This document shows positions 9,844-17,026 of a stretch of 17,731 nucleotides of DNA, piece after piece (position 1 is the stretch's first letter; the number at the start of each line of letters is the position of its first letter). Source of the stretch: CAKSQF01 sp051867915 (lineage in GTDB: Bacteria > Bacillota > Clostridia > Oscillospirales > CAG-272); the NCBI GenBank assembly GCA_051867915.1, contig JBJDZJ010000064.1, positions 1 to 17,731 on the forward strand, in the 5' to 3' direction. The translations under genes were made by a program, and so were the position numbers. The notes beneath the pieces are model-generated. The model was not told the DNA's origin, ran no database searches, and saw nothing but the letters and a program-made list of their open reading frames with translations.

Positions 9844-10938
9844 ATGAAACTTGGAATTGTAGGTCTTCCCAATGTAGGGAAGAGTACCCTGTTTAATGCG
9901 ATCACCAATGCCGGCGCAGAGTCGGCGAACTACCCCTTTTGTACCATCGAGCCCAATGTGGGCGTGGTTGCCGTACCGGACGAGCGTCTGGACTGGCTGA
10001 ACGAACTGTATCATGCCGAGAAATATACCCCTGCCGTCATCGAATTCGTGGATATTGCGGGACTGGTCAAAGGCGCCTCCAAGGGTGAGGGTCTGGGAAA
10101 TAAGTTTCTGGGTCATATCCGTGAGGTGGACGCCATTGTTCATGTGGTCCGTTGCTTCGAGGATGAGAACATCATCCATGTGGACGGCTCGGTCAATCCC
10201 CTTCGGGATGTGGAGACCATCAATCTGGAGCTGATTTTCTCCGATATGGAGATCATGGAGCGCAGAATCGACCGCACGAAGAAGTTGCTTCACGGCGATA
10301 AGAAGATGGCATCCGAACTGGACCTGCTGGAACGGGTGTATGCCGTCCTGTCCGAGGGGAAGCCCGCGCGGATTCTCAGCTATACCCCCGATGAAATGAA
10401 GATTCTGAATGAAATCGCTCTTCTGTCCATGAAGCCGGTCATATACGCCGCCAATATCGGCGAGGATGAGGTATCGGGCGGTTATCTTGACAATGAGGGT
10501 TATAAACAGCTTGCCGAATTCGCAAAGACCGAGGGAGCGGAGATTGTTCCCATCTGCGCCGGTGTGGAGGCAGAAATTGCCGAGCTGGACGATGAGGAAA
10601 AGCAGATGTTCCTGTCTGAACTTGGCATTGCCGAAAGCGGACTGGACAAGCTCATCAAGGCAAGTTACAGTCTTCTGGGTCTGATTTCCTTCCTGACCGC
10701 AGGAGTTCAGGAGGTTCGCGCCTGGACCATCCGGAGGGGAACCAAGGCTCCCCAAGCGGCGGGAAAGATTCACAGCGACTTCGAGCGGGGCTTTATCCGT
10801 GCGGAAATTGTATCCTATGACGATTTGCATGAGTGCGGAAACATCGCCGCAGCCAAGGAAAAGGGACTGTACCGCAGTGAAGGCAAGGACTATGTCATGC
10901 AGGACGGCGATGTGGTACTTTTCCGATTCAATGTCTGA
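9844..10938 (+). CDS. ychF: Obg-family translation-associated ATPase YchF
   Basis: YchF (OLA1 type) is a ribosome-associated P-loop NTPase of the Obg family that prefers ATP. Its 364 residues match the family length. Visible: the Walker A loop GLPNVGKS at 7-14; the DIAGLVKGASKGEGLGN switch segment, with the glycine-rich signature of the family; NIGEDE, the changed G4 motif (NxxE in place of NKxD) that goes with ATP preference; and a C-terminal TGS domain with TIRRGTKAPQAAGKIHSDFERGFIRAE motifs. The ATG at 9844 has AAGGA (9831-9835) 8 nt upstream. It is divergent from the response regulator and 36 nt ahead of the kinase gene, an unusual place for ychF if the two are partners. Confidence 0.98.
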   Translation: MKLGIVGLPNVGKSTLFNAITNAGAESANYPFCTIEPNVGVVAVPDERLDWLNELYHAEKYTPAVIEFVDIAGLVKGASKGEGLGNKFLGHIREVDAIVHVVRCFEDENIIHVDGSVNPLRDVETINLELIFSDMEIMERRIDRTKKLLHGDKKMASELDLLERVYAVLSEGKPARILSYTPDEMKILNEIALLSMKPVIYAANIGEDEVSGGYLDNEGYKQLAEFAKTEGAEIVPICAGVEAEIAELDDEEKQMFLSELGIAESGLDKLIKASYSLLGLISFLTAGVQEVRAWTIRRGTKAPQAAGKIHSDFERGFIRAEIVSYDDLHECGNIAAAKEKGLYRSEGKDYVMQDGDVVLFRFNV

Positions 10939-10974
10939 AAAAAAGACAAAAGTATGTCAAAGGATTGATTTTTG

Positions 10975-12432
10975 ATGTTCAAAAGCGTATTTGCACGCTA
11001 TATGATCGCCTTTATGGCGATCATATTGATCAGTTTTACCGTTCTGGCACTGATAATCAGTTCCATTGTATCCTCATATATGACCGATACGACCGACAAA
11101 GATCTGGACAGAATCGCCCAGACAGCCCGTTTTCTGATCATTGAGAACTACCGTGAAAACGGGGATAAGGATTTTGACAGCTACCTGACGGAAGAAGAGG
11201 ACAAAATTCAGCAATATATTTCGGCGGTCACTCATTATACCGAGGATAAGTATGTAATCCTTGCCGATGAAACGGGTAAGATTCTATATACAGCCGATTC
11301 GCTGGATGGGGAATATGTCCGGAAAGATCTTCCTTCCGAAATGGTAAATAGGGTGATTTCCGAAGGAATTCTGAAGGATAATTCGGATCTTGGCGGCGTT
11401 TTTGCGGAGAACCATTATTGCTATGCCATTCCCTTGACCGATGAAGACGGTGCGGTACAGTGTCTGATTCTCGCCTGCTCCCCCTCTACCTATACCGACG
11501 AGGTGGTGGGATCGCTGGTCCGCATGGTGCTGATGGCTTCCATGTGGGTCATGATTGCGGCGATTATCGCCAGCTACTTCATCAGCGAACGGATCGTGCG
11601 TCCCATCCGAATGGTCAGCAGAGCCGCAAAATCCTTTGCCGCAGGTCATTTTGATGTTCGGGTTCCGGTGATCGGGGACGGAGAGGTGTCCGAGCTTGCC
11701 ATAGCATTTAACAATATGGCATCCAGTCTGGCAACCTTGGAGAATACCCGAAGCACCTTCCTTGCCAATGTGTCCCATGATCTTCGCACGCCGATGACCA
11801 TCATTTCGGGCTATATCGACGGTATTCTGGACGGCGCCATTCCTCCGGAAAAACAGACCTATTACCTGTCCATTATCGCTTCCGAGGTTCGCAGACTGTC
11901 CAGACTGGTGTCCTCCCTGCTCGACATTTCACGGATTGAAGCGGGCGAGCGTAAATTCAATATGCAGCCCTTCGACATCTGTGAGATGGCAAGACAGATT
12001 CTGATCTCCTTTGAAAGTCGGATCGAAGACAAAAAGCTGGATGTCAGTTTCGATTGCGACGAGGATAAGATGATGGTCATCGGAGACAGCGATGCCATTC
12101 ATCAGATTCTGTACAATCTTTGCGATAATGCCGTGAAATTCTCCCGCGAAGGGGGCAAATATGCCATTCGGATTACCGAAAAGGACAAAAAGGTCTATGT
12201 ATCGGTCTTTGACGAAGGCGAGGGTATTTCGCCCGAGGATCTGCCCCATATTTTCGACCGTTTTTATAAGGGCGATAAGAGCCGCGGAAAGGATAAGACC
12301 GGCGTGGGACTGGGAATGTATATTGCAAAGACCATCATCGACGCTCACGGTGAGACCATTACGGTCAACAGCAAATACGGCGAGAACTGTGAGTTTGTAT
12401 TTACGCTGAAGAAAGCCAAGGCGGAAAAATAA
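10975..12432 (+). CDS. Membrane sensor histidine kinase
   Basis: This is a class I sensor kinase of 485 residues. In order: membrane helix about 9-33; an extracytoplasmic sensor region of about 150 residues (34-183) with many acidic and aromatic residues and no family I recognise; a second helix about 184-206; a HAMP linker (about 204-256); a HisKA domain with SHDLRTP and phospho-acceptor H268; then a HATPase domain with N box around N385, a DEGEGIS G1 motif, the F box DRFYKG and the GVGLGMYIAK G2 motif. All catalytic motifs are intact. The ATG at 10975 is preferred over the preceding TTG; AAGGA (10960-10964) lies 10 nt upstream, somewhat long. It lies 36 nt after ychF, probably in the same transcript. 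Its likely partner is the divergent OmpR-family regulator at 8920-9609, but this is not proven. Confidence 0.95.
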   Translation: MFKSVFARYMIAFMAIILISFTVLALIISSIVSSYMTDTTDKDLDRIAQTARFLIIENYRENGDKDFDSYLTEEEDKIQQYISAVTHYTEDKYVILADETGKILYTADSLDGEYVRKDLPSEMVNRVISEGILKDNSDLGGVFAENHYCYAIPLTDEDGAVQCLILACSPSTYTDEVVGSLVRMVLMASMWVMIAAIIASYFISERIVRPIRMVSRAAKSFAAGHFDVRVPVIGDGEVSELAIAFNNMASSLATLENTRSTFLANVSHDLRTPMTIISGYIDGILDGAIPPEKQTYYLSIIASEVRRLSRLVSSLLDISRIEAGERKFNMQPFDICEMARQILISFESRIEDKKLDVSFDCDEDKMMVIGDSDAIHQILYNLCDNAVKFSREGGKYAIRITEKDKKVYVSVFDEGEGISPEDLPHIFDRFYKGDKSRGKDKTGVGLGMYIAKTIIDAHGETITVNSKYGENCEFVFTLKKAKAEK

Positions 12433-12476
12433 CGGCTTACCCGTCGGATTACGGGAATCGGAGAAGGGGAGATAAA

Positions 12477-13085
12477 ATGAAGGAACGGATGCACAAAGGG
12501 GAGTTGTACTATCCGAGTGATGAAGAGATTGTGGAAGAACAGACCAAATGTCTGGAGCGTCTTTATGACTTCAATCAGACGCGCCCTTCCGAGATGGAAA
12601 AACGGCAGAAAATGCTTCGGGAGATGTTTGCGGAGATTGGAGAGGGATGCTATATTGAACCGCCCTTCCATGCAAATTTCGGCGGAAAGCACTGCCACTT
12701 CGGCAAAAATGTGTATGCCAACTTCAATCTGACCATGGTAGATGATACCCATATATATGTGGGCGACTACACCATGTTCGGACCCAATGTGGTGGTGGCG
12801 ACGGCAGGACATCCCATTCTGCCGGAGCTGAGAGAAAAGCAGTATCAGTACAATATGCCGGTTCACATCGGACGCAACTGCTGGCTGGGAGCCGGTGTGA
12901 TCGTCCTGCCGGGCATCACCATCGGAGACAATGTGGTAATCGGTGCCGGGAGTGTAGTCACCAAGGATCTGCCCTCCGGTGTGGTTGCCGTGGGCAATCC
13001 CTGTCGGATTCTCCGTGAGATCGGCGAACACGACCGGGAGTACTATTTCAAGGATCGCAAGATCGACTTTTCCAAAATTGTATAA
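12477..13085 (+). CDS. Maltose/galactoside-type sugar O-acetyltransferase
   Basis: This 202-residue protein belongs to the left-handed beta-helix acetyltransferases of the Maa/LacA group, which move acetyl from acetyl-CoA to a sugar hydroxyl. It has the N-terminal helical Mac region (about 3-57, with the typical start KERMHKGELYYPSDEEI), hexapeptide repeats from about 58 on, and the catalytic histidine H112 in TAGHP. The late coils WLGAGVIVLPGITIGDNVVIGAGSVV end in the VGNPCRI signature. The natural substrate is uncertain; many such proteins acetylate maltose, glucose or thiogalactosides. ATG 12477 follows a GAAGGGGA site. It begins 44 nt after the kinase gene with no clear promoter between, so it may be co-transcribed with ychF and the kinase. 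A role in that signalling pathway is speculation. Confidence 0.95.
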   Translation: MKERMHKGELYYPSDEEIVEEQTKCLERLYDFNQTRPSEMEKRQKMLREMFAEIGEGCYIEPPFHANFGGKHCHFGKNVYANFNLTMVDDTHIYVGDYTMFGPNVVVATAGHPILPELREKQYQYNMPVHIGRNCWLGAGVIVLPGITIGDNVVIGAGSVVTKDLPSGVVAVGNPCRILREIGEHDREYYFKDRKIDFSKIV

Positions 13086-13091
13086 AAGAAT

Positions 13092-13136
13092 CGGGGGTTC
13101 TGTGCATTTGCCGCTGCAATTGCAACAGAACCCCCG
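13092..13136 (-). terminator. Terminator hairpin serving rpe
   Basis: A perfect 12-bp stem (13092-13103 with 13125-13136) has a 21-nt loop whose bases can extend the stem by GCA/TGC with one bulged A. On the minus strand it is followed by ATTCTTTTATA, a usable U-rich tail. On the plus strand no T run follows. It therefore fits best as the rpe terminator, lying 51 nt past that stop. Confidence 0.65.
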
Positions 13137-13159
13137 GTGTGCGGTCGTTGTATGGTTTT

Positions 13160-13188
13160 GACCGATCCTCTTCGGTCGGAATTTTTTT
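13160..13188 (+). terminator. Terminator of the acetyltransferase transcript
   Basis: GACCGA (13160-13165) pairs with TCGGTC (13172-13177) around a 6-nt loop. GGAA and seven T (13182-13188) follow on the plus strand. It lies 74 nt after the acetyltransferase stop, and the T run abuts the rpe stop codon. On the minus strand it has no T tail. With the hairpin at 13092-13136 it makes a two-part convergent terminator in which each stem serves one strand. Confidence 0.65.
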
Positions 13189-13846
13189 ATTCATTTCCAC
13201 GGAGTTTGCCGATGACCGCCGCATAGTCGTCCGCCTTAAAGACCGACGATCCGGCAACCAGCACATTCACGCCCGATGCCCGTACAATTCCCGCATTGGC
13301 GGCACCGATGCCGCCGTCCATTTCAATGTCGAAGGAAAGCCCCATGGAATCCCTCATGTGGGCAATTTTTTGAGCCTTTTCAAGGGATGCCGGCATGAAT
13401 TTCTGCCCTCCGAAGCCCGGCTCTACCGACATGATCAGCACCATGTCCAGCATCGGGAGATAGGGGGTCAGCACTTCGGGATGGGTAGCGGGCTTCAGGG
13501 CGATGCCCACCCGGCATCCCGCACGGCGGATGGCTTCGATTGTGTCCTCAACCCGATCGGTTGCCTCGTAGTGGAAGCAGATCAGATCGGCTCCCGCATC
13601 TGCAAAATCGGAAATGTAACGGATGGGCTCGCTGATCATCAGATGAACATCGAAGAAGAGAGAGGATTTTTTGCGGATGCATCGGTAAACCGGCGCACCG
13701 AAGGAAATGTTCGGGACAAATATACCGTCCATGACATCAATGTGAAGCCAGTCGGCGCCGGCGTCTTCGACGGCACCGACCTCCTCGGCGAGTCTTCCGA
13801 AATCGGCGGACAGAATCGAGGGGGCGATGAGGATTTTCTTTTCCAT
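13187..13846 (-). CDS. rpe: Ribulose-phosphate 3-epimerase
   Basis: Rpe interconverts ribulose 5-phosphate and xylulose 5-phosphate in the pentose phosphate pathway. The 219-residue TIM barrel has the full active site: S10 in APSILSAD, metal ligands H35 and D37 in HIDVMDG, H68 in DVHLM, and D177 in the DGGI motif. The phosphate-binding EPGFGGQ (142-148) is also present. The ATG at 13846 is chosen because the protein begins there with the conserved KKILIAPS strand. An AAAGGA site lies 12 nt upstream, longer than usual, so translation may be moderate. It lies downstream of ispF on the same strand, but a 311-nt gap with a hairpin and a possible promoter suggests separate transcription. Confidence 0.98.
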   Translation of the reverse strand: MEKKILIAPSILSADFGRLAEEVGAVEDAGADWLHIDVMDGIFVPNISFGAPVYRCIRKKSSLFFDVHLMISEPIRYISDFADAGADLICFHYEATDRVEDTIEAIRRAGCRVGIALKPATHPEVLTPYLPMLDMVLIMSVEPGFGGQKFMPASLEKAQKIAHMRDSMGLSFDIEMDGGIGAANAGIVRASGVNVLVAGSSVFKADDYAAVIGKLRGNE

Positions 13847-14157
13847 GTGCTTTTCTATTCCTTTCGGGAAAAAATCTTTTTTGGCAAAAGAGCAAAGGGA
13901 GAGTTCAGGGTCGGCGCATAACCGGGATTTTTTTGGGAAATCCTTGAAAAACGATGATTTCAGGCGGTGTACAAGCCGATGCAGAGGGTAACCGATGGGC
14001 GATTGTACCATATGATAGAGTAGGCAGACAAAAGAAGATTCGGCATGAAATTCCAATCCGGAAGTTTAAGAAAAAGGTCGTTGGGTCGAAGAAGAATTGG
14101 AGAGGTCTTGCCTGCAAATACGGAGATGCCGCAGTTTGCGGCATCTCCGAGTCATTT
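13847..14157 (-). promoter_or_regulatory. Spacer between ispF and rpe, with a possible rpe promoter
   Basis: No gene is supported in these 311 nt. On the minus strand TTGTCT (14031-14026), an 18-nt spacer and TACAAT (14007-14002) make a possible promoter with a start near 13995, which would give rpe a leader of about 150 nt. That leader contains a small stem (GGATTT/AAATCC, near 13924-13942) and A/T runs near 13869-13882, but no riboswitch I recognise. The hairpin at 14121-14149 closes the ispF side. Confidence 0.35.
14121..14149 (-). terminator. Hairpin after ispF, probable terminator
   Basis: A perfect 13-bp inverted repeat (14121-14133 with 14137-14149) with a 3-nt loop starts 8 nt past the ispF stop. 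The tail on the minus strand is weak (TATTTGC), so it may terminate poorly or protect the transcript end. Its position at the end of the apeB-ispD-ispF run supports a terminator role. Confidence 0.55.
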
Positions 14158-14643
14158 TCAGGACTCGTCCTTTATGAGAAGGCAGACCGCATGGGCGGCA
14201 ATGCCAAGCCGCTCCCCCGTAAATCCAAGCCCTTCCTCAGTGGTGGCCTTGACGCTGATCCGACCGACATCCACTCCGTAGACCTCGGCGAGCTTTTCCC
14301 GCATTCCGGGGATATATCCCGCCAGCTTCGGAGCCTGCGCCAGAACGGTAGCGTCGATATTGCCTACCCGATATCCAAGGCTTTCAATCAGCTCTCTTGT
14401 ACGGGCGGCAAGTACCAGACTGTCGGCGCCACTGTATGCGGGATCGGTGTCGGGAAAGTGTTTCCCGATGTCCCCAAGTGCCAGTGCGCCCAGAACTGCG
14501 TCCATGACGGCATGGGTCAGCACATCGGCATCGGAATGCCCCAGCAGACCCTTACCGTGAGGAATTTCCACGCCTCCGAGAATCAGCTTTCTGCCCTCCA
14601 CCAAACGGTGGACATCATAACCCTGTCCGATCCGGATGTCCAT
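14158..14643 (-). CDS. ispF: 2-C-methyl-D-erythritol 2,4-cyclodiphosphate synthase
   Basis: IspF closes CDP-methylerythritol 2-phosphate to the cyclic diphosphate, releasing CMP, in the MEP pathway to isoprenoids. At 161 residues it has the family length. Metal ligands D10 and H12 (GYDVHRL) and H44 are present, as are the HSDADVLTHA motif, GDIGKHFPDTDP, and the KATTEEGLGFTG motif that binds the nucleotide. It starts 3 nt after the ispD stop, with an AAGGGAG site inside the ispD end 8 nt before the ATG, so the two are surely one transcript and probably coupled in translation. The pairing of ispD and ispF, here as separate genes and not a fused protein, is common. Confidence 0.98.
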   Translation of the reverse strand: MDIRIGQGYDVHRLVEGRKLILGGVEIPHGKGLLGHSDADVLTHAVMDAVLGALALGDIGKHFPDTDPAYSGADSLVLAARTRELIESLGYRVGNIDATVLAQAPKLAGYIPGMREKLAEVYGVDVGRISVKATTEEGLGFTGERLGIAAHAVCLLIKDES

Positions 14644-14646
14644 GGC

Positions 14647-15402
14647 TCACACTCCCTTGCTGTCGTTACGGTGATTCAGAATCGCTTCGGCAAACCAAAG
14701 ATCTTCGGGGGTTGTGACCTTCAGATTGTCATATCCCGTGTCCACCAAGCGGACGGCGAATCCGGCGTGTTCGGCAAGAGAACAATCGTCGGTTGCTTTG
14801 AAGTTGTCCTTTTCGGCAGTGACGGCGGCGGCACGGTAGAGATTGGCATAAAAGACCTGAGGCGTCTGGACAAGCCAGAGCTTCTTCCGGTCGATGGTTT
14901 GTTCCACATAGGCGCTGAGATTGACGGTTTTTGCCGTATCCTTGCAGGGTGCGGCGGCAGACGCCGCACGGGAGTCATAACCTGCCAGTACCACCTTGCG
15001 GATCTGTTCCTGCGTGATCAGAGGACGGGCACCGTCGTGAATCGCTACGAAATCGCAGTTGTCCGAAATGGCGGAAAAGCCCTTCCAGACCGATTCCTGA
15101 CGGGTCTCACCTCCGCAAACGACAGCCTTTATCTTTTCGATGCCGTACTTTTCCAAAAGAGGCGGATAGAGGTCCTTTTCTTCCTCCCTGACCACCAGAA
15201 CGATTTCGTCGATGAAATCGGACGCATCAAAGGCAAGCAGAGAATAGACGATCATGGGTTTTCCGCAGAGTTCCAGAAACTGTTTTGTGGTGTCGCCGCC
15301 CATCCTGCTGCCTTTTCCGCCGGCAACGATGACGGCGGCGGTCCGATGGGGATGATTGGAGAGAATCCGAAGCCCCTCTCCGATACGGTCAAAGATCGAC
15401 AT
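14647..15402 (-). CDS. ispD: 2-C-methyl-D-erythritol 4-phosphate cytidylyltransferase
   Basis: IspD joins CTP to methylerythritol 4-phosphate in the MEP pathway. The 251-residue product has the glycine-rich nucleotide loop VAGGKGSRMGG (26-36) with K40, the DGARP motif (123-127), TPQ (180-182) and the KVTTPEDL region (228-235). The nucleotide loop normally begins near residue 8-10, so this protein carries about 18-20 extra residues at the front (SIFDRIGEGLRILSNHPHR). That start is supported by a GAGGAGGA site (15411-15418) 8 nt upstream, and no internal Met is available before residue 34. Its first 14 nt overlap the end of the aminopeptidase gene, and its binding site lies within that gene, pointing to coupled expression. 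Confidence 0.97.
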   Translation of the reverse strand: MSIFDRIGEGLRILSNHPHRTAAVIVAGGKGSRMGGDTTKQFLELCGKPMIVYSLLAFDASDFIDEIVLVVREEEKDLYPPLLEKYGIEKIKAVVCGGETRQESVWKGFSAISDNCDFVAIHDGARPLITQEQIRKVVLAGYDSRAASAAAPCKDTAKTVNLSAYVEQTIDRKKLWLVQTPQVFYANLYRAAAVTAEKDNFKATDDCSLAEHAGFAVRLVDTGYDNLKVTTPEDLWFAEAILNHRNDSKGV

Positions 15403-16735
15403 GATTCATTTCCTCCTCAATACGGTCGCATTTCACGGTAAACTCTCCGTCTATCCCCTGATTGATATCGGTTTCGTAAAAGGCTTTGGATGCGTCAATC
15501 AGACTGAGAAGATCTGCACAGCCCGCCGTTTCGTAAGCCGAGTGCATGGCAAGCTGGGCAAGACCGATGTCAACGGTGGGAACGGCAACCTTGGTATTGG
15601 AAATGTTTCCGAGCGTTGATCCGCCCGCCATATCCGATCGGTTGGCAAAACGCTGAACGGGGACGCCCGCCTTCCGGCAGATTTCGGAAAAGATGGCATC
15701 CGAAAGGGCGTCGGTGGTGTATCTTTGATTGGCGTTGTACTTGATGACGACGCCGCAGTTCATATATGGGGCATTGTCTGCATCCGACAGCTCGGGATGG
15801 TTGGGATGCTTGGCGTGAGCGTTGTCGGCGGATACCATGAAGGAGGATGCCAGCATTTTCAGATAATCGGCATCGGAAAGCGACAGGGAAGCGGAAATTC
15901 GGGTCAGGGTGTCGTACAAAAAGGTGGACGCCGCACCCTGACGGGAGGCGGATCCGGTTTCCTCATTGTCGAAAACCGCATAAACGGGAATGACACCGTC
16001 GGGCGAAACAGAGGGAAGAAAGCCCTCAAGAGTGCCGTATGCACACTCCAGATTGTCGATTCTGGGTGCGGCGAAGAACTCGTTCCGAAGCCCCAGGATG
16101 GTTCCGGGGGTACGGTTGTACAGAAACAGGTCGGAGGATACGATGCTGTCGGCGGATACTTCGGCGGCATCCGCAACGGTGCGGTTCAGAAGATCGCCGG
16201 AGGCCTGATCTCCGATGATGGGCAGAAGATCCACTTGGGGATTGTATTTGTAGCCGTCGTTGATCTGACGGTTGAAATGAATGCAGACATTGGGAATGAT
16301 CGCCAGATCCCTGCCGAGATCGACCGTTTTGGAGATCAGACGGTCGCCGTCACGGACAACGACCCGCCCGGCCACCGACAGGGGACGGTCGAACCAGGAG
16401 GACAGAATCATTCCGCCGTAGCGTTCGATGTTCAGTTTGGTGTAGCGGTTTTGCGATACCATTACGCCCCGGCTCTTGAGCTTGAACATGGGAGAGTCGC
16501 TGTGGCTGGCGGCAATCCGGAAGGAGAGCGGACGGCAGGTGGGAATCCGGAAGGCAATCAGCGAGGACTGTCCCCGGGTCACAAAATACTTTCCGCCGGG
16601 GGTCAGTTTGTACTCCTCGGATTCGCAGATGCGCCGATAGCCTGCCTCGTGGAGCCGTTCGGACAGATGATCGATGGCATGATAGGCGGTGGGGCTTTTT
16701 CCGATAAAATCAATCAGTTCATGTACGGAATTCAT
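15389..16735 (-). CDS. apeB: M18-family metallo-aminopeptidase
   Basis: M18 aminopeptidases are large cytoplasmic dizinc enzymes that remove N-terminal residues, often acidic or neutral ones, from peptides. The 448-residue length fits the family. Metal-site residues are visible: H78 and D80 in ASHSDSP, bridging D227 in PRIDNL, E258/E259 in the DNEETGS motif, D304 in SADNAHA and H398 near the end (AMHSAYE). The MAGGSTLGNIS segment (369-379) is also typical. ATG 16735 has AGGAA about 9 nt upstream. The exact substrate cannot be told, and the symbol is given by family only. It heads the run with ispD and ispF, and its stop overlaps the ispD start. No functional link to isoprenoid synthesis is known to me. 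Confidence 0.95.
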   Translation of the reverse strand: MNSVHELIDFIGKSPTAYHAIDHLSERLHEAGYRRICESEEYKLTPGGKYFVTRGQSSLIAFRIPTCRPLSFRIAASHSDSPMFKLKSRGVMVSQNRYTKLNIERYGGMILSSWFDRPLSVAGRVVVRDGDRLISKTVDLGRDLAIIPNVCIHFNRQINDGYKYNPQVDLLPIIGDQASGDLLNRTVADAAEVSADSIVSSDLFLYNRTPGTILGLRNEFFAAPRIDNLECAYGTLEGFLPSVSPDGVIPVYAVFDNEETGSASRQGAASTFLYDTLTRISASLSLSDADYLKMLASSFMVSADNAHAKHPNHPELSDADNAPYMNCGVVIKYNANQRYTTDALSDAIFSEICRKAGVPVQRFANRSDMAGGSTLGNISNTKVAVPTVDIGLAQLAMHSAYETAGCADLLSLIDASKAFYETDINQGIDGEFTVKCDRIEEEMNHVDL

Positions 16736-16764
16736 GGTGATGTGTTCCTGCCTTTCTTCGATTG

Positions 16765-16797
16765 CCCGACAGGTTTTCGCGAAACCTATGAATCGGG
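16765..16797 (-). promoter_or_regulatory. Hairpin in the aminopeptidase leader
   Basis: AGGTTT (16771-16776) pairs with AAACCT (16782-16787) around TCGCG, and CCCGA (16765-16769) with TCGGG (16793-16797) can close an outer stem across a small internal loop. It lies in the predicted 5' leader of the minus-strand transcript, about 30 nt before the start codon. It has no T tail, so termination is unlikely. A role in stability or protein binding is open. Confidence 0.35.
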
Positions 16798-16824
16798 TAA
16801 GTCACCATGTTTTGGTTTGTTTGT

Positions 16825-16853
16825 ATTTTAGCACAAAATCCAAAAATATGCAA
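16825..16853 (-). promoter_or_regulatory. Extended -10 promoter of the aminopeptidase-ispD-ispF run
   Basis: On the minus strand TTGCAT (16853-16848), 17 nt and TAAAAT (16830-16825) with TGC directly before the -10. The -35 is weak (3/6) but the extended -10 compensates. The predicted start near 16818 gives a leader of about 83 nt. Confidence 0.5.
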
Positions 16854-16881
16854 GGGTATTTTGAATGTTTATAAAAAATAT

Positions 16882-16895
16882 CGAAAGCGTTTACA
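16882..16895. promoter_or_regulatory. cre-like operator between divergent promoters
   Basis: The 14-mer CGAAAGCGTTTACA matches the catabolite-responsive element pattern (TGAAARCGYTWNCW) at all but the first base. It lies about 30 nt beyond the -35 of the aminopeptidase promoter and about 40 nt before the -35 of the lipoprotein promoter, so CcpA binding could affect either. It is called by pattern only. Confidence 0.35.
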
Positions 16896-16935
16896 AAAAG
16901 TTTTGATATCTCTCAAAAATTGTGAATTTTGGGCA

Positions 16936-16964
16936 TTGATTTCGACACAAATATATGCTATAAT
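16936..16964 (+). promoter_or_regulatory. Extended -10 promoter of the lipoprotein gene
   Basis: TTGATT (16936-16941), 17 nt, then TATAAT (16959-16964) preceded by TGC. The predicted start near 16971 gives a leader of about 56 nt with a weak 5-bp stem (16979-16983/16990-16994) and an AAAGGA binding site. Confidence 0.75.
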
Positions 16965-17026
16965 GTTTGTCAAAGGGATTGTCTTAAAGGACAACCGCTT
17001 CTTAGCAAGAAAGGAATGAATTTGGT

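Noticed and set aside
12440..12455. Short hairpin between the kinase and acetyltransferase genes
   Set aside because: A 5-bp stem without a T run; too weak to call a terminator.
13954..15441. 495-codon plus-strand frame opposite ispF and ispD
   Set aside because: ispF and ispD are unmistakable on the other strand with full motifs; this frame crosses both genes and the hairpin between ispF and rpe.
15725..16831. 368-codon plus-strand frame opposite the aminopeptidase
   Set aside because: The minus strand encodes a complete M18 enzyme with all metal ligands; the plus frame is its shadow.
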